A DNA stretch of 64,000 nt from Bifidobacteriaceae bacterium (GCA_022651005.1 JALCQD010000004.1:62001-126000), one strand, 5' to 3'. Counted from the first letter of the stretch, positions 44,226-54,016 are shown. The notes: generated from the sequence alone by a model not told the origin. Numbers and translations: made by a program.

Positions 44226-44330
44226 AAAAAGAGTATGCCATCTCATATATCGAAATGCAAGTGTTTGAAATGTGGCACGCGACAATACTGGAGCTTTGAC
44301 AAGAAGAAGTTACGCAATAAGGAGGATGTC

Positions 44331-45734
44331 GTGGGAACGACGTTAGCCGAAAAAGTCTGGGCGGACCACCTCGTTCGCAAGGGCGAAAATGGCGAGCCCG
44401 ATCTGATTTTCATCGACCTTCAGCTCATGCATGAGGTCACGAGTCCGCAGGCATTCGAGGGATTGCGTAACGCCGGCCGCAAGCTGCGTCACGTCGAGAT
44501 GACTCTGGCGACGGAGGATCACAACACCCCCACCGTCAACATCGACCTGCCGATTGCAGACAAGACCTCCGCTACGCAGATTTCGACCCTCGAGGCCAAC
44601 TGCAAGGAATTCGGAGTGCGGCTGCACAAGCTGGGTGACGCGGATCAGGGCATCGTGCACGCAGTGGGTCCACAGCTGGGCCTTACGCAACCGGGCATGA
44701 CGGTGGTGTGCGGTGATTCGCACACGTCGACGCACGGCGCGTTTGGAGCGCTTGCGTTCGGCATCGGCACCTCAGAGGTGGAGCATGTGATGGCCACCCA
44801 GACCCTGTCACTCAAGCCTTTCAAGACCATGGCAGTGAACGTGGAGGGTGAGCTTCCCCCGGACGCATCCGCCAAGGACATCATCCTGGCCATTATCGCC
44901 AAGATCGGTACTGGCGGTGGCCAGGGCCATGTGATCGAATACCGTGGCGAGGCCATCCGCAAGCTGTCCATGGAAGCGCGCATGACCATCTGCAACATGT
45001 CCATTGAGGGTGGCGCCCGCGCTGGCATGATTGCACCCGACGAAACGACGTTCGCCTATCTCAAGAACCGTCCGCACGCACCGCAGGGTGAGATGTGGGA
45101 TCAGGCCGTGGAGTACTGGAAGTCGCTGCGCACTGACGACGATGCCGTTTTCGACAAGGTTGTCACCATCGATGCCACAAAACTCGGTCCCTTCGTCACC
45201 TGGGGCACCAACCCCGGTCAGGGTGTGCCGATCACGGGCGAGATTCCCGATCCTGAGACCATTGCCGACTCCGAGGATCGCGTTGCCGCCGAGCGTGCCG
45301 TCGAGTACATGGGCCTCACGCCTGGAACTCGCATGAAGGACATTCCCGTGGACACCGTGTTTATCGGTTCCTGCACCAATGGCCGCATTGAAGATCTGCG
45401 CGCCGCAGCGTCCGTTATCAAGGGGCGTCACGTGGCGAAGAACATTCACCGCGTGCTCGTGGTTCCGGCATCGTCGCGCGTCAAGCTCCAGGCTGAGCGC
45501 GAGGGTCTCGATAAGATCTTCACCGACTTTGGTGCAGAATGGCGCAACGCCGGCTGCTCGATGTGCCTGGGCATGAACCCGGATCAGCTGGTGGCGCACG
45601 AGCGCTGCGTATCCACGTCGAACCGCAACTTCGAAGGTCGCCAGGGCAAGGGTGGGCGCACACATCTGGCGTCGCCGATCGTGGCCGCTGCGACCGCCGT
45701 CAAGGGCACCATTGCCAGCCCGGCGGATCTGTAA
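44331..45734 (+). CDS. leuC: 3-isopropylmalate dehydratase large subunit
   Basis: LeuC with LeuD isomerises 2- to 3-isopropylmalate. The 467-residue length is exactly typical. It contains the iron-sulfur cluster cysteines in [14 protein letters not shown] and [14 protein letters not shown], and the substrate loop [14 protein letters not shown]. The start is the GTG at 44331, since GGAGGA is 4-5 bp upstream and the product begins [13 protein letters not shown]. leuD follows 11 bp after the stop. Control is probably by the divergent IclR protein. Confidence 0.96.
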   Translation: MGTTLAEKVWADHLVRKGENGEPDLIFIDLQLMHEVTSPQAFEGLRNAGRKLRHVEMTLATEDHNTPTVNIDLPIADKTSATQISTLEANCKEFGVRLHKLGDADQGIVHAVGPQLGLTQPGMTVVCGDSHTSTHGAFGALAFGIGTSEVEHVMATQTLSLKPFKTMAVNVEGELPPDASAKDIILAIIAKIGTGGGQGHVIEYRGEAIRKLSMEARMTICNMSIEGGARAGMIAPDETTFAYLKNRPHAPQGEMWDQAVEYWKSLRTDDDAVFDKVVTIDATKLGPFVTWGTNPGQGVPITGEIPDPETIADSEDRVAAERAVEYMGLTPGTRMKDIPVDTVFIGSCTNGRIEDLRAAASVIKGRHVAKNIHRVLVVPASSRVKLQAEREGLDKIFTDFGAEWRNAGCSMCLGMNPDQLVAHERCVSTSNRNFEGRQGKGGRTHLASPIVAAATAVKGTIASPADL

Positions 45735-45745
45735 GGAGAAACGTT

Positions 45746-46423
45746 ATGGAAAAGTTCACTGTTCATACCGGAGTAGGCGTTCCGCTGCGCAAGTCGAACG
45801 TTGACACCGATCAGATCATTCCAGCCGTCTTCCTCAAGCGCGTCAAGCGCACGGGATTCGAGGATGCGCTGTTCTACGCTTGGCGTCGCAACAAGGATTT
45901 CATTCTCAATCAGGACGCCTACCGCAACGGTTCCGTTCTGGTGGCGGGCCCAGATTTTGGCATTGGTTCCAGCCGCGAGCACGCGGTGTGGGCGCTGCAC
46001 GATTACGGCTTCAAGTGCGTCATCGCGCCACGCTTCGCCGATATCTTCTATGGCAACACGGCCAAGAACGGCGTTCTTGCTGCGATCATGCCGCAGGAGT
46101 CCATTGAGCTGCTGTGGAAGCTGCTGGAAGAGGAGCCCGGCCGCGAGATTACCGTGGACCTCGAAAAGCGCAATGTGACCTGCGGTGACGTCACGCTGCC
46201 GTTTGAGGTGGACGATTACGTTCGCTGGCGCCTCATGAACGGCTACGACGACATCGATCTCACGCTGCAGCACGAGGACGACATTGCCGCGTACGAAAAG
46301 ATGCGTGCCAAGCGCTTCCCCTTCAAGCCAAAGACGATTCCGGCAAAGCACCTTCCGGAGGAAACCATCAAGTCTGAGCGAGAGCCGGACATCACTTGGG
46401 CGGGGCCGCTCAGCGATCGCTGA
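45746..46423 (+). CDS. leuD: 3-isopropylmalate dehydratase small subunit
   Basis: This 225-residue partner of LeuC carries the swivelling domain: [20 protein letters not shown] near the start and the substrate-recognition loop [19 protein letters not shown]. The ATG at 45746 has AAGGAGAA upstream; longer upstream frames lie inside leuC. The operon ends at a terminator 60 bp later. Confidence 0.96.
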   Translation: MEKFTVHTGVGVPLRKSNVDTDQIIPAVFLKRVKRTGFEDALFYAWRRNKDFILNQDAYRNGSVLVAGPDFGIGSSREHAVWALHDYGFKCVIAPRFADIFYGNTAKNGVLAAIMPQESIELLWKLLEEEPGREITVDLEKRNVTCGDVTLPFEVDDYVRWRLMNGYDDIDLTLQHEDDIAAYEKMRAKRFPFKPKTIPAKHLPEETIKSEREPDITWAGPLSDR

Positions 46424-46482
46424 GGCGACCGGAGTGACAATAATGCGGCTTTTCGATTGGATGTAGCCGCGGTATTTACAAA

Positions 46483-46518
46483 GGGGTCGAGAACGCGCAA
46501 GCGTTTCCGACCCCCGTT
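46483..46518. terminator. Terminator between leuD and the SGNH hydrolase gene
   Basis: GGGGTCG (46483-46489) pairs with CGACCCC (46508-46514), with an inner AACGC/GCGTT stem, followed by CGTTTT. It lies between convergent genes. Confidence 0.8.
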
Positions 46519-46567
46519 TTGTGAGAGAAGATGTGTGTAAGCGGGCAATCTTCAGCCCACCGGTGCC

Positions 46568-47317
46568 TCAGTCCACCAGCGCCTTCAGCAAGGGCTTGTG
46601 CAACTTTCCGGCGGTGGCTTCTGCGATGAGGACGTATCCCAGAGCGCTGGGGTGGAAGTGATCGCTTGCCCAGAAATCGGCGCTGTCAGCGTGGAGTTGG
46701 TCATGCGTGAGATCGACGTAGATGGCTCCATACTTTTCGCAAATCTCGGCGCTGTCGGCCGTCTGGGCATCGATGCGGCGTTCCACTTCCTTGCGGAGCG
46801 CGTGCCCGAGAGAGGGACTTTTGTACAGCTGTCCTGAGCTCAATACCACAACGTGACGTGCGAGAGTGGTGGCCGTGCGCACGACGGCGGTGAGGTCGTC
46901 CTTCCAGTCGGCGGGGCTTCGACGCGCCATGATGTCGTTGGAACCGGCGCAGATGAGAAGGATGTCGATGGGCGTACCCCCTTCCGCGACGGCTGGGAGC
47001 ATGCGATAGCGCACGCGGCGCATGGTGGCACCGAGTTTGCCGTCGAGAGACCATTCGATGGGACGTTCGATGTCGTTGGCGAGAGCGCTGGCAAGATCGG
47101 GAACGAGGCTGTGCAGAGTGGAGTCAACGCCGCAGCCGGCGACCATTGAATCTCCGAGGGCCACAACGCGTAAGGCGGGGCGCTCGGCCGTTGCGGGCAA
47201 TGCGCCGTGGCCGGCGGCGACGCCGTGGTGCGGTCCCTCGGGCTCCGGGGCTAGCTCCACGTGATGCTGGGCAAAGAGTGCCTCTGACAGAACAACTGCC
47301 TTTTTGAAGATTCCCAT
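46568..47317 (-). CDS. SGNH/GDSL-family hydrolase
   Basis: This 249-residue esterase or deacetylase-like protein has the GDSM block with the nucleophile Ser (VVALGDSMVAGCG), the CAGSNDIM block and the C-terminal DHFHPS (Asp/His of the triad). It has no clear signal peptide, so it is probably cytoplasmic. The ATG at 47317 (MGIFKKAVVL) is preferred over the upstream in-frame ATG at 47356. The substrate is unknown. Confidence 0.87.
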   Translation of the reverse strand: MGIFKKAVVLSEALFAQHHVELAPEPEGPHHGVAAGHGALPATAERPALRVVALGDSMVAGCGVDSTLHSLVPDLASALANDIERPIEWSLDGKLGATMRRVRYRMLPAVAEGGTPIDILLICAGSNDIMARRSPADWKDDLTAVVRTATTLARHVVVLSSGQLYKSPSLGHALRKEVERRIDAQTADSAEICEKYGAIYVDLTHDQLHADSADFWASDHFHPSALGYVLIAEATAGKLHKPLLKALVD

Positions 47318-47536
47318 AAAGACTCCAGACACGCTGCATGGTGGATGAGATAACAACCGACATCGTGCGCCATGCTCTAAAACTCATCAAACTGTCTATT
47401 TATACTGTGTGGTTCTATCACGAGGCCCCGAGCAAGAGACCTCTTAAAAGTCGCGCGAATGCCCATAAAGTGTTGAGTCTTAGCCCTGAGCTTTGCTTCA
47501 CGTCCTCCCCACATGGATTGTGGGAAACTGATAAGC

Positions 47537-48907
47537 ATGGTGAATGGAATTGACAGCTCGATGATGACAAATGTCGTCAAGGCATCCCAGCAGGGTGATG
47601 ATGTGATTCGCGTTTTCGGTGGCAAGCCTCTTGAGGGCTCTATTCGCGTGCGCGGCGCAAAGAACTTCGTGAGCAAGGCGATGGTGGCGGCGTTGCTCGC
47701 ACCAGGAACGTCGGTCTTGAAGAATGTGCCTGAAATTCGCGATGTTCAGGTGGTCTCCGATTTGCTGCGCTTGCACGGCGTGAACGTTAATGTGGATGGC
47801 TCCAAGGGAATCGTCACCATTGACGCCTCCCACGTGGAGCTCGCCGACGTGGCCGATGTCGATACGCTGTCCGGTTCCTCTCGCATCCCAATCCTTTTCT
47901 CAGGCCCACTGCTGCACCGTCTCGGCGAGGCCTTCATTCCCGCGCTCGGTGGCTGCCGCATCGGCGATCGTCCCATCGACTTCCATCTTGAGACCCTGCG
48001 TAAGCTCGGCGCCAACGTCAACAAGGAGCACGAGGACGGCATCCATATCACCGCCCCCAACGGCCTTCACGGTGCAAAAATCCATCTCCCCTACCCGTCG
48101 GTAGGAGCAACTGAGCAGACGCTGCTGGCGGCCGTGCAGGCGGACGGCAAGACGGAACTCTCCGGCGCCGCTATCGAGCCCGAAATCATGGATCTTGTGG
48201 CCGTGCTGCAGAAGATGGGCGCGCTCATCTCCGTGGACGTGGATCGCACCATCCGCATCGAGGGCGTCTCAAGCCTCAAGGGCTATACGCACACCTCTCT
48301 TACCGATCGCATCGAGGCTGCTTCCTGGGCTTCGGCAGCGCTCGCGACGCACGGTGACATCTTCGTCAAGGGCGCGGATCAGGACGACATGATGACCTTC
48401 CTCAACGTCTTCCGTCGCATCGGCGGCGAATTCTACGTGACGGACGAGGGTATCCGCTTCTGGCATCCGGGCGGCGACCTCAAGCCCGTGGCCATCGAAA
48501 CTGATGTGCACCCCGGCTTCATGACGGATTGGCAGCAGCCGCTCGTCGTGGCGCTTACGCAGGCCAAGGGCCTGAGCATTGTGCACGAGACCGTGTACGA
48601 AAATCGCTTTGGCTTCACCAAGCCGTTGGTGCAGATGGGCGCCACCATCCAGCTGTACAAGGAATGCCTCGGTTCCCTGCCGTGCCGCTTCCAGCAGCGT
48701 AACTTTGAACATTCCGCAGTGATCTTCGGACCCACCCCGCTCGAGGGACAGGATATTGACGTCCCGGATTTGCGCGGCGGCTTCAGCCATCTGATTGCAG
48801 CGCTGACAGCCAAGGGCGAGTCCACCATTCACGGCATCTCGCTCATTGACCGCGGATATGCAGACTTCCGCGGCAAACTGCGTGCTCTGGGTGCTGAAAT
48901 CATCTGA
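47537..48907 (+). CDS. murA: UDP-N-acetylglucosamine 1-carboxyvinyltransferase
   Basis: MurA adds enolpyruvate to UDP-GlcNAc, the first committed step of peptidoglycan synthesis. The 456-residue protein has RVRGAKNFVSKAMVAALLA at the N-terminus (the usual catalytic Lys-Asn pair). The active-site cysteine lies in LGGCRIGDRPIDFH, so the enzyme should be fosfomycin-sensitive in principle. An in-frame ATG at 47513 would add eight residues; 47537 is my choice. It is followed by a strong terminator. Confidence 0.95.
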   Translation: MVNGIDSSMMTNVVKASQQGDDVIRVFGGKPLEGSIRVRGAKNFVSKAMVAALLAPGTSVLKNVPEIRDVQVVSDLLRLHGVNVNVDGSKGIVTIDASHVELADVADVDTLSGSSRIPILFSGPLLHRLGEAFIPALGGCRIGDRPIDFHLETLRKLGANVNKEHEDGIHITAPNGLHGAKIHLPYPSVGATEQTLLAAVQADGKTELSGAAIEPEIMDLVAVLQKMGALISVDVDRTIRIEGVSSLKGYTHTSLTDRIEAASWASAALATHGDIFVKGADQDDMMTFLNVFRRIGGEFYVTDEGIRFWHPGGDLKPVAIETDVHPGFMTDWQQPLVVALTQAKGLSIVHETVYENRFGFTKPLVQMGATIQLYKECLGSLPCRFQQRNFEHSAVIFGPTPLEGQDIDVPDLRGGFSHLIAALTAKGESTIHGISLIDRGYADFRGKLRALGAEII

Positions 48908-48938
48908 CACAAACCGCCTTTATGGCAGTGATATAACG

Positions 48939-48989
48939 ACGGTTCGGCCCTTGGATTCCCTTGAGAATTCCAAGGGCCGAACCGTTTTC
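48939..48989 (+). terminator. Terminator after murA
   Basis: A perfect 17-bp inverted repeat (48939-48955 with 48969-48985) runs into TTTT on the plus strand, 32 bp after murA. Confidence 0.85.
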
Positions 48990-49051
48990 AAAAACGTTCA
49001 ATGCGGATTGTAGGATAAACGGCGGAGCAATCTTCTACGAAGGGTTTTTCA

Positions 49052-50059
49052 ATGCCAGCAGTTCGACTTCAGGATGTCGCGAATCTCGCGGGTGTTTCGC
49101 TGAAGACGGTTTCCAACGTTGTACGAAACAAGCCGCATGTGAGCCCTGCCACGCGCAAACGCGTGCAGAAGGCGGTAGACGAGTTGGGCTACGTTCCCAA
49201 CATGACGGCGCGTCGTCTGGCCACTGGCCGCACGGGCATGCTCGAGCTGGCGTTTCCTGACATTCAGGCGCCCTATTACGCAGAACTCGCTGCGCACATG
49301 TTCGACGAGGCAAAGAAGTACGATTATCGACTTTTGATTGAGCAGACCAGAAATCTTCCTGAGAATGAGCGTGCCGTGTTGGCGGATCGCGAACAGGGAC
49401 TCGTTGACGGCGTCATTTTCGAACCGGTGAGCCTCGAGACCTCTCAGATAGCCCTCCTGAAGGGCGATCTTCCCCTCGTGATGCTCGGGGAGGTGGAGCC
49501 GCCGATGACGGTGGATCACGTCGCCATCGACAACATCGCCGCGGCAAAGACCGCAACGGAGCACCTGCTGAAGCGTGGACACAAGCGTGTTGCCTTCCTG
49601 GCGAGTGAAGAGGTCAATTCCAGCACGGTGAAGCGGCGTCTCACGGGGTACGAGGCGGCGCTGCGGGAGGCTGGCATGGATCCGGACCCGCAGTTGTACA
49701 TCGCCATGGAGAAGCCGACCACGGACGGCGCGGGGGATGCCGTGGTGGCGGCGCTGAACCACGGTGTGGAGTTCGACGGCCTGTTCTGCTACAACGACAT
49801 GTTCGCCATCGGAGCCATGAACGCCATTCAATCAGTGGGTCTGCAGGTGCCTGGAGACATTGGCGTGGTGGGGTGGAACGACATCACCATGACGAAGTAC
49901 TCCATGCCGTCTTTGACGACGATTGCGCCAGACGTTGATGCGCTGTGCTCGACCGCGCTTGCCATGATGATGGAGCGCATCAAGGGCTACGACGGCATTG
50001 GTAGGCACAGGACTGTGGATTATCAGTTGCGGGAGCGCGACAGCACGAAGGTCATCTGA
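49052..50059 (+). CDS. LacI-family transcriptional regulator
   Basis: This 335-residue repressor has the LacI helix-turn-helix and hinge (VRLQDVANLAGVSLKTVSNV, residues ~4-23). A periplasmic-binding-protein-like sugar-sensing domain follows, ending with CYNDMFAIGAMNAIQ and VGWNDITMTKYSMPSLTTI. It is probably a regulator of sugar use; the nearest sugar gene set is the sulfatase locus 2.5 kb downstream. It could instead control distant genes. It is separated from murA by a terminator and has its own start region. Confidence 0.92.
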   Translation: MPAVRLQDVANLAGVSLKTVSNVVRNKPHVSPATRKRVQKAVDELGYVPNMTARRLATGRTGMLELAFPDIQAPYYAELAAHMFDEAKKYDYRLLIEQTRNLPENERAVLADREQGLVDGVIFEPVSLETSQIALLKGDLPLVMLGEVEPPMTVDHVAIDNIAAAKTATEHLLKRGHKRVAFLASEEVNSSTVKRRLTGYEAALREAGMDPDPQLYIAMEKPTTDGAGDAVVAALNHGVEFDGLFCYNDMFAIGAMNAIQSVGLQVPGDIGVVGWNDITMTKYSMPSLTTIAPDVDALCSTALAMMMERIKGYDGIGRHRTVDYQLRERDSTKVI

Positions 50060-50164
50060 GGTCTCTGCGTTTCTGCGTGTTCCTGTGTTCCGGCGTTTGC
50101 GTGCGTTTGTGCGTTGCGCGACGTGCTTTCTTGTCTTTTCGCAGCCTTGGAGCACAATAGAGAC

Positions 50165-51067
50165 ATGGCCTCACCCGGAAAACCCTCCCCAGGAAAATCT
50201 GTCGCTCCGCTCAGCAACGAGCAAGTGGCAGAACTCAGGAAATCGCATAAGCTCATCAACCCCACGCACTATTTGACGGGGGAAATGCACAAGCCCAACC
50301 TCGAGGAAATCAACGAGCAGGATCCCCAGCAAACCAAGTGGCTCCTCGACGCGGCATCTCTCATGATTCGTTCCCGCGCGAAGGTCTATGCCTGGGGTGC
50401 AGAACACATTCCGGCGGAGGGCGTCTATATCTGTGCCGCCACGCACGTGACTCAGTTCGACGTGTTCATTCCCATGATGACGATGTTTCATCTCGGCCGT
50501 CGGCCCCGTTTCATGGCAAAAGAGGAGCTCTCGCACTGGCCGTTTGTTGGCTGGGCGCTGCGGCACGTGGGCATGCAGCCCGTTCCTCGACGCAAAGGCA
50601 TGGCACGCGCCATCGAGGATGAGTCCATCAAGATTTTGACGCAGGGCCGTCCGCTGACCATCTGGCCCGAGGGAACAGTGTCACGAGATCCGAAGAAGTG
50701 GCCCATGTCGCTGAAGAAGGGAATGGCGGAGATAGCGCTGATTTCCTCCAGGCGTCTTGGGTACCCTGTCCCGATTTTCCCCACCATCACGTGGGGCGCC
50801 GCCAATATTCATCACATCTGGCCGTGGCCGCGCAAGAATGTTCTCTTGGCGTTTGATAACGCAGTGGACTATTCGGATCTGCTGAGGGATGCCGATACGT
50901 GGGAGAATGGCCAGCCGCCGGCCGTGGCCGTGAACGAACTCACGGAGCGTGTGCGTCGTCGCATGGAGATTGTGATGGCCGAAATTCGCGGGGAGGAGCC
51001 ACCCTCAGAGGGTATGTGGGATTACCGCACCATGTCGCGCGTGCCCCGCCCGGAGATTCGTGGTTGA
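50165..51067 (+). CDS. 1-acyl-sn-glycerol-3-phosphate acyltransferase (PlsC type)
   Basis: This 300-residue acyltransferase probably makes phosphatidic acid from lysophosphatidic acid. The catalytic H-x4-D box appears as THVTQFDVF, the phosphate-binding EGT block as WPEGTVSRDPKKW, and the later proline block as YPVPIFPTIT. The ATG at 50165 is preferred; the longer frame begins in the LacI downstream region. It has no clear membrane helix, and an extended N-terminal part precedes the acyltransferase domain. Array C follows. Confidence 0.88.
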   Translation: MASPGKPSPGKSVAPLSNEQVAELRKSHKLINPTHYLTGEMHKPNLEEINEQDPQQTKWLLDAASLMIRSRAKVYAWGAEHIPAEGVYICAATHVTQFDVFIPMMTMFHLGRRPRFMAKEELSHWPFVGWALRHVGMQPVPRRKGMARAIEDESIKILTQGRPLTIWPEGTVSRDPKKWPMSLKKGMAEIALISSRRLGYPVPIFPTITWGAANIHHIWPWPRKNVLLAFDNAVDYSDLLRDADTWENGQPPAVAVNELTERVRRRMEIVMAEIRGEEPPSEGMWDYRTMSRVPRPEIRG

Positions 51068-51072
51068 TTCTG

Positions 51073-51234
51073 AGATGTGAGTCGCTCACCTGACGTGTGC
51101 GTCTACCAATCAAGTTGTGCGATTACCAACTAACTTGTGCGATTGGGGCGTGAGTTGTGCGACGGCGCCGCCGCTATTTCCCAATCGCACAAGTCGACTG
51201 AACGTAGCACAAGTCAGGTGAGAGCAGCACAACG
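51073..51234. repeat. Array C of 20-bp-periodic TTGTGC boxes in two opposing arms
   Basis: Forward boxes AGATGTGA (weak), ACGTGTGC, AGTTGTGC, ACTTGTGC and AGTTGTGC start at 51073, 51093, 51113, 51133 and 51153. Reverse boxes GCACAAGT, GCACAAGT and GCACAACG start at 51187, 51207 and 51227. All steps are 20 bp. The 26-bp core (51161-51186) begins GACGG and ends ATTTCCCAATC, as in array A. Positions 51135-51159 are identical over 25 bp to 16470-16494. It lies between the convergent plsC-type and DUF202 genes. Confidence 0.85.
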
Positions 51235-51291
51235 CACGATGACAACGTACGATGCCAACGCACACTTTATGAAGGTAGCGACGAGACGAAA

Positions 51292-51897
51292 TCAGTGCAG
51301 CTCGCCCATGATGATCGTGATGAGAATTATGACGCTCGATAGGCTCAGCGTCAGGGCGAGCGTCAGGGCCCAGCCCCAGTGCAGAACGCTCACGCTGGGG
51401 GAGTAGTCGTGGCCCCTCGGGTGCGCGCGCGTAGTCATCTCGGAGATGGCGGCGGAAGCTGTGCCGCTAGCGGTGCTCGCTGCGATATCAGAGGTGAGGG
51501 CAGCAGAAGATGTATCTGAGCGTTCATGGCCAGCGCGGTCGGCGTAGCCTGTGTGATCCGCGCGGTCTCCACGAAGCTCGCGTTCGCGGCGTGCTCGCTT
51601 ACGTTCCTTGACGGAACCGTCTACGTGCTCGAAGTGACGATATACGGATTCGCGGTCTCGCCCTGCAAAGATCAACGCCACAAGTGCAACTCCTGCGAGA
51701 ATGACGATGACGGCATCCCATCCAGCGGGCATATCCATACTCGTCTTCAGAATGCCGGCAAGAGCCACGCATCCGGAAAGAAAAGTGCGGCGCCACGACA
51801 GAGTGGTGCGCTCTATCTGGAGCCCTACATCCACGGGGGTCAGCGGGTGCAGGTGTGACGCCTCGCTCGTGGTCTTGTTATGAACCGCCTCAGCCAA
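51292..51897 (-). CDS. DUF202 membrane protein (downstream of pair)
   Basis: This 201-residue protein has a DUF202 helix pair at about residues 28-80 (DVGLQIERTTLSWRRTFLSG) and a third helix near the C-terminus (about 172-198). They are separated by a charged and then Ala/Ser/Thr-rich insert (about 85-165). It starts with TTG and overlaps the end of the neighbouring DUF202 gene by 8 bp, so its translation is probably coupled. The function of DUF202/YidH proteins is unknown. Confidence 0.78.
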   Translation of the reverse strand: MAEAVHNKTTSEASHLHPLTPVDVGLQIERTTLSWRRTFLSGCVALAGILKTSMDMPAGWDAVIVILAGVALVALIFAGRDRESVYRHFEHVDGSVKERKRARRERELRGDRADHTGYADRAGHERSDTSSAALTSDIAASTASGTASAAISEMTTRAHPRGHDYSPSVSVLHWGWALTLALTLSLSSVIILITIIMGELH

Positions 51898-52285
51898 GGG
51901 AAATCCCGATTCCCAGCAGAATACCGATCACCACGAGGAGCGCACCCACCGCGTATTCCTCGAACATGGAGTTTGGAAGCGGCTTATTTTTGCGCATCGC
52001 ACGCTCGGTGAGGCCGCGCTTGATCCAGGCGAACGGCGGCATCACGATTCCGGCCACCAGCAGCAGCACTGATACTGCGAGCTTGATGCCGTCGGGAATC
52101 TGCAGCGTCACCGCGTGAAAGGCCACGCCTGCCGCGATGAAAGCCATGGAGGTACGAATCCACGCGAGGAAGGTGCGTTCGTTAGCCAGCGAGAAGCGGG
52201 GATCGGGTTCGTCGCCCTCCTCGAAGACCCAGCGGGGTCGTCTTTGCTTGACGTCTTGCGTTTCGCTTGTGTCGCTACTGCTCAT
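51890..52285 (-). CDS. YidH/DUF202 family membrane protein
   Basis: This 131-residue protein contains the DUF202 signature (FSLANERTFLAWIRTSMAFI) and three membrane helices (about 38-60, 66-88, 105-127). I take the ATG at 52285 (MSSSDTSE); an upstream in-frame ATG would add 14 atypical residues. It is the first gene of a two-gene DUF202 operon. Such pairs are common, but their role is not known. Confidence 0.82.
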   Translation of the reverse strand: MSSSDTSETQDVKQRRPRWVFEEGDEPDPRFSLANERTFLAWIRTSMAFIAAGVAFHAVTLQIPDGIKLAVSVLLLVAGIVMPPFAWIKRGLTERAMRKNKPLPNSMFEEYAVGALLVVIGILLGIGISLG

Positions 52286-52332
52286 TGATTCTCGCTCCAA
52301 ACATTCCAAACAGGTAAAACAGTTCACATATA

Positions 52333-52394
52333 AAAATGGCTGTGGCTCTCATCCCTTACATCCGTTAAGAATATACGGGACGGGCGCCACAGCC
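52333..52394 (-). terminator. Terminator of the sulfatase transcript (minus strand)
   Basis: Reading the minus strand, GGCTGTGGC (52394-52386) pairs with GCCACAGCC (52346-52338), followed by ATTTTTA. The loop is long (39 nt), but the T-run is convincing. Confidence 0.7.
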
Positions 52395-52486
52395 CGGTTA
52401 TTGCACAGATTACAGAACCAGATCCCAACCCATCCGGGAGAAGTTCCCCTTCTAGAGAGTCTCCATCCCGAATGAGAGGATTCACA

Positions 52487-54016
52487 CTACTTGTTGGCTT
52501 CTGCCTTCTTCTTCTGATCCTTGTAAGTGGACTCGTCGAGGCCGCTCATCGTGGGGTCATAATCCAACGTGCCAACGTTGAACATCTCGGTCATCCAGTG
52601 GAAGAACTTGTCTCCACGGGTGCGAAGGCGGTTGTACAACGTCTTCATGAGCTCGTCCTGAGGTCCCTTGAGCAGAACATCGTCGTAACGGTTGTTGAGC
52701 TCGTACGGATCGGCGTTGAGATCATAGAACTCGTTGCGCGACTCCGGGTTGACGACCAGCTTGTAATCCTTGGTGCGGATCATGCGCTGGGCCAGCGGGA
52801 AGTGGTGGCCGTGGAACTCGCAGAGCACGTACGGATCCCATGCCGGGTGCTCGCCACGAACGATGGGGAGCAGCGAGCGGGAGTCGACGGCGGGCGAGGT
52901 ATCCAGTCCGGCGATGTCGAGGAATGTTGCCGGCAGATCCAGCAGCGTCACGAAGTCGTCGCGCACCTGAGGCTTGCATCCGGGAACGCGGATGAGGCCG
53001 GCGGTGTGGTAGATGTCGTCATACATGGCTGGTCCCTTGTCGTGCAGACGGTGCGCGCCAGTGAACTCGCCGTGGTCAGAGCTGAAGACGATGGCAGTCG
53101 AATCATCCAATCCCAGACGCTTCACGGCGTCCATGATGCGGCCGAACTCCATGTCCACCATGGAGACGTATCCGTAGTAGGCGGCGATGAGCTTGCGATC
53201 CTGCTCTTCGGTCATCGTGTCGAAAGCCCAATGACGGGAGTAGTTCTTCTGCACCGGAGGCTTGTCGGCGAAGTCTTCGGCAACGCTCGGCGGCAGCTTG
53301 ATGTCAGCTGGGTCGTACATGTCGAAGTACTCATCCGGGATGATGTAGGGAAGGTGCGGTGCCGAGTAGGACGACAGCAGGAAGAAGGGCTTGCCGTCTT
53401 TCTTGTTGTCGGCTGCATAGCGCTCGAGCATCTCGATGGTGCGCGTTGCGAGGTAGTGCTCGTACGTTGCCTCAACGGGCTGCTGCAGGCGGGCGGCGAT
53501 GAGGTTGCCCGGCTGGCCGTTGGGGAAGGTGCCGCGGTAGCGATCGGTAATGGAGTACGGCGGGAAGTTGTTGTCCGCCAGGTACTTGAGATAGTCAGGA
53601 TGAGTGATGTCGTTGTGCCATCCCTTGTAGTCCTCACCATCGAAGCCGTAGTAGTTGGCATTCTTGTGAGTGCCTGCGTGCCACTTGCCCACGAGACCGG
53701 TGTTCCAGCCGTGCTTCTTGAGCTCCTGCGGGAAGGTCCACTGACCATCCTTCATGTCTTCCATGTAGCCCACGTTGCGCTCCTCATTGGCGAGCAGCTT
53801 GTGACGGAAGGGAGCATAACCCGTGTAGAGCGACGCGCGAGCAGGCGTGCAGATTGCCGAGGGGGTGAACCAGTCGGTGAAGCGCGTGCCCGTGTTGGCG
53901 ATCTCGTCGAGCGTCGGGGTCTTGCAGATGTCGTTACCGTAGCAGCCAAGCGTATCCACGCGGTGCTGATCGGTCATCAGCATCAGGATGTTCATTGGCT
54001 TCTTTTCGTCAGCCAT
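52487..54016 (-). CDS. Type I sulfatase (formylglycine-dependent)
   Basis: This 509-residue hydrolase removes sulfate esters, probably from sulfated sugars. The formylglycine site is C56-T-P-A-R60 followed by ASLYTG. Metal ligands are in MTDQHRVDTLG near the N-terminus and in FSSDHGEFTGAHRL. It is cysteine-type, so it needs oxidation by an anaerobic maturase, which is encoded 2.8 kb away. There is no signal peptide, so it acts in the cytoplasm on an imported sulfated sugar. It lies downstream of the sugar transporter (74 bp) on the same strand. By analogy with B. breve ats genes, GlcNAc-6-sulfate from mucin is the likely substrate; this is inference. Confidence 0.92.
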   Translation of the reverse strand: MADEKKPMNILMLMTDQHRVDTLGCYGNDICKTPTLDEIANTGTRFTDWFTPSAICTPARASLYTGYAPFRHKLLANEERNVGYMEDMKDGQWTFPQELKKHGWNTGLVGKWHAGTHKNANYYGFDGEDYKGWHNDITHPDYLKYLADNNFPPYSITDRYRGTFPNGQPGNLIAARLQQPVEATYEHYLATRTIEMLERYAADNKKDGKPFFLLSSYSAPHLPYIIPDEYFDMYDPADIKLPPSVAEDFADKPPVQKNYSRHWAFDTMTEEQDRKLIAAYYGYVSMVDMEFGRIMDAVKRLGLDDSTAIVFSSDHGEFTGAHRLHDKGPAMYDDIYHTAGLIRVPGCKPQVRDDFVTLLDLPATFLDIAGLDTSPAVDSRSLLPIVRGEHPAWDPYVLCEFHGHHFPLAQRMIRTKDYKLVVNPESRNEFYDLNADPYELNNRYDDVLLKGPQDELMKTLYNRLRTRGDKFFHWMTEMFNVGTLDYDPTMSGLDESTYKDQKKKAEANK

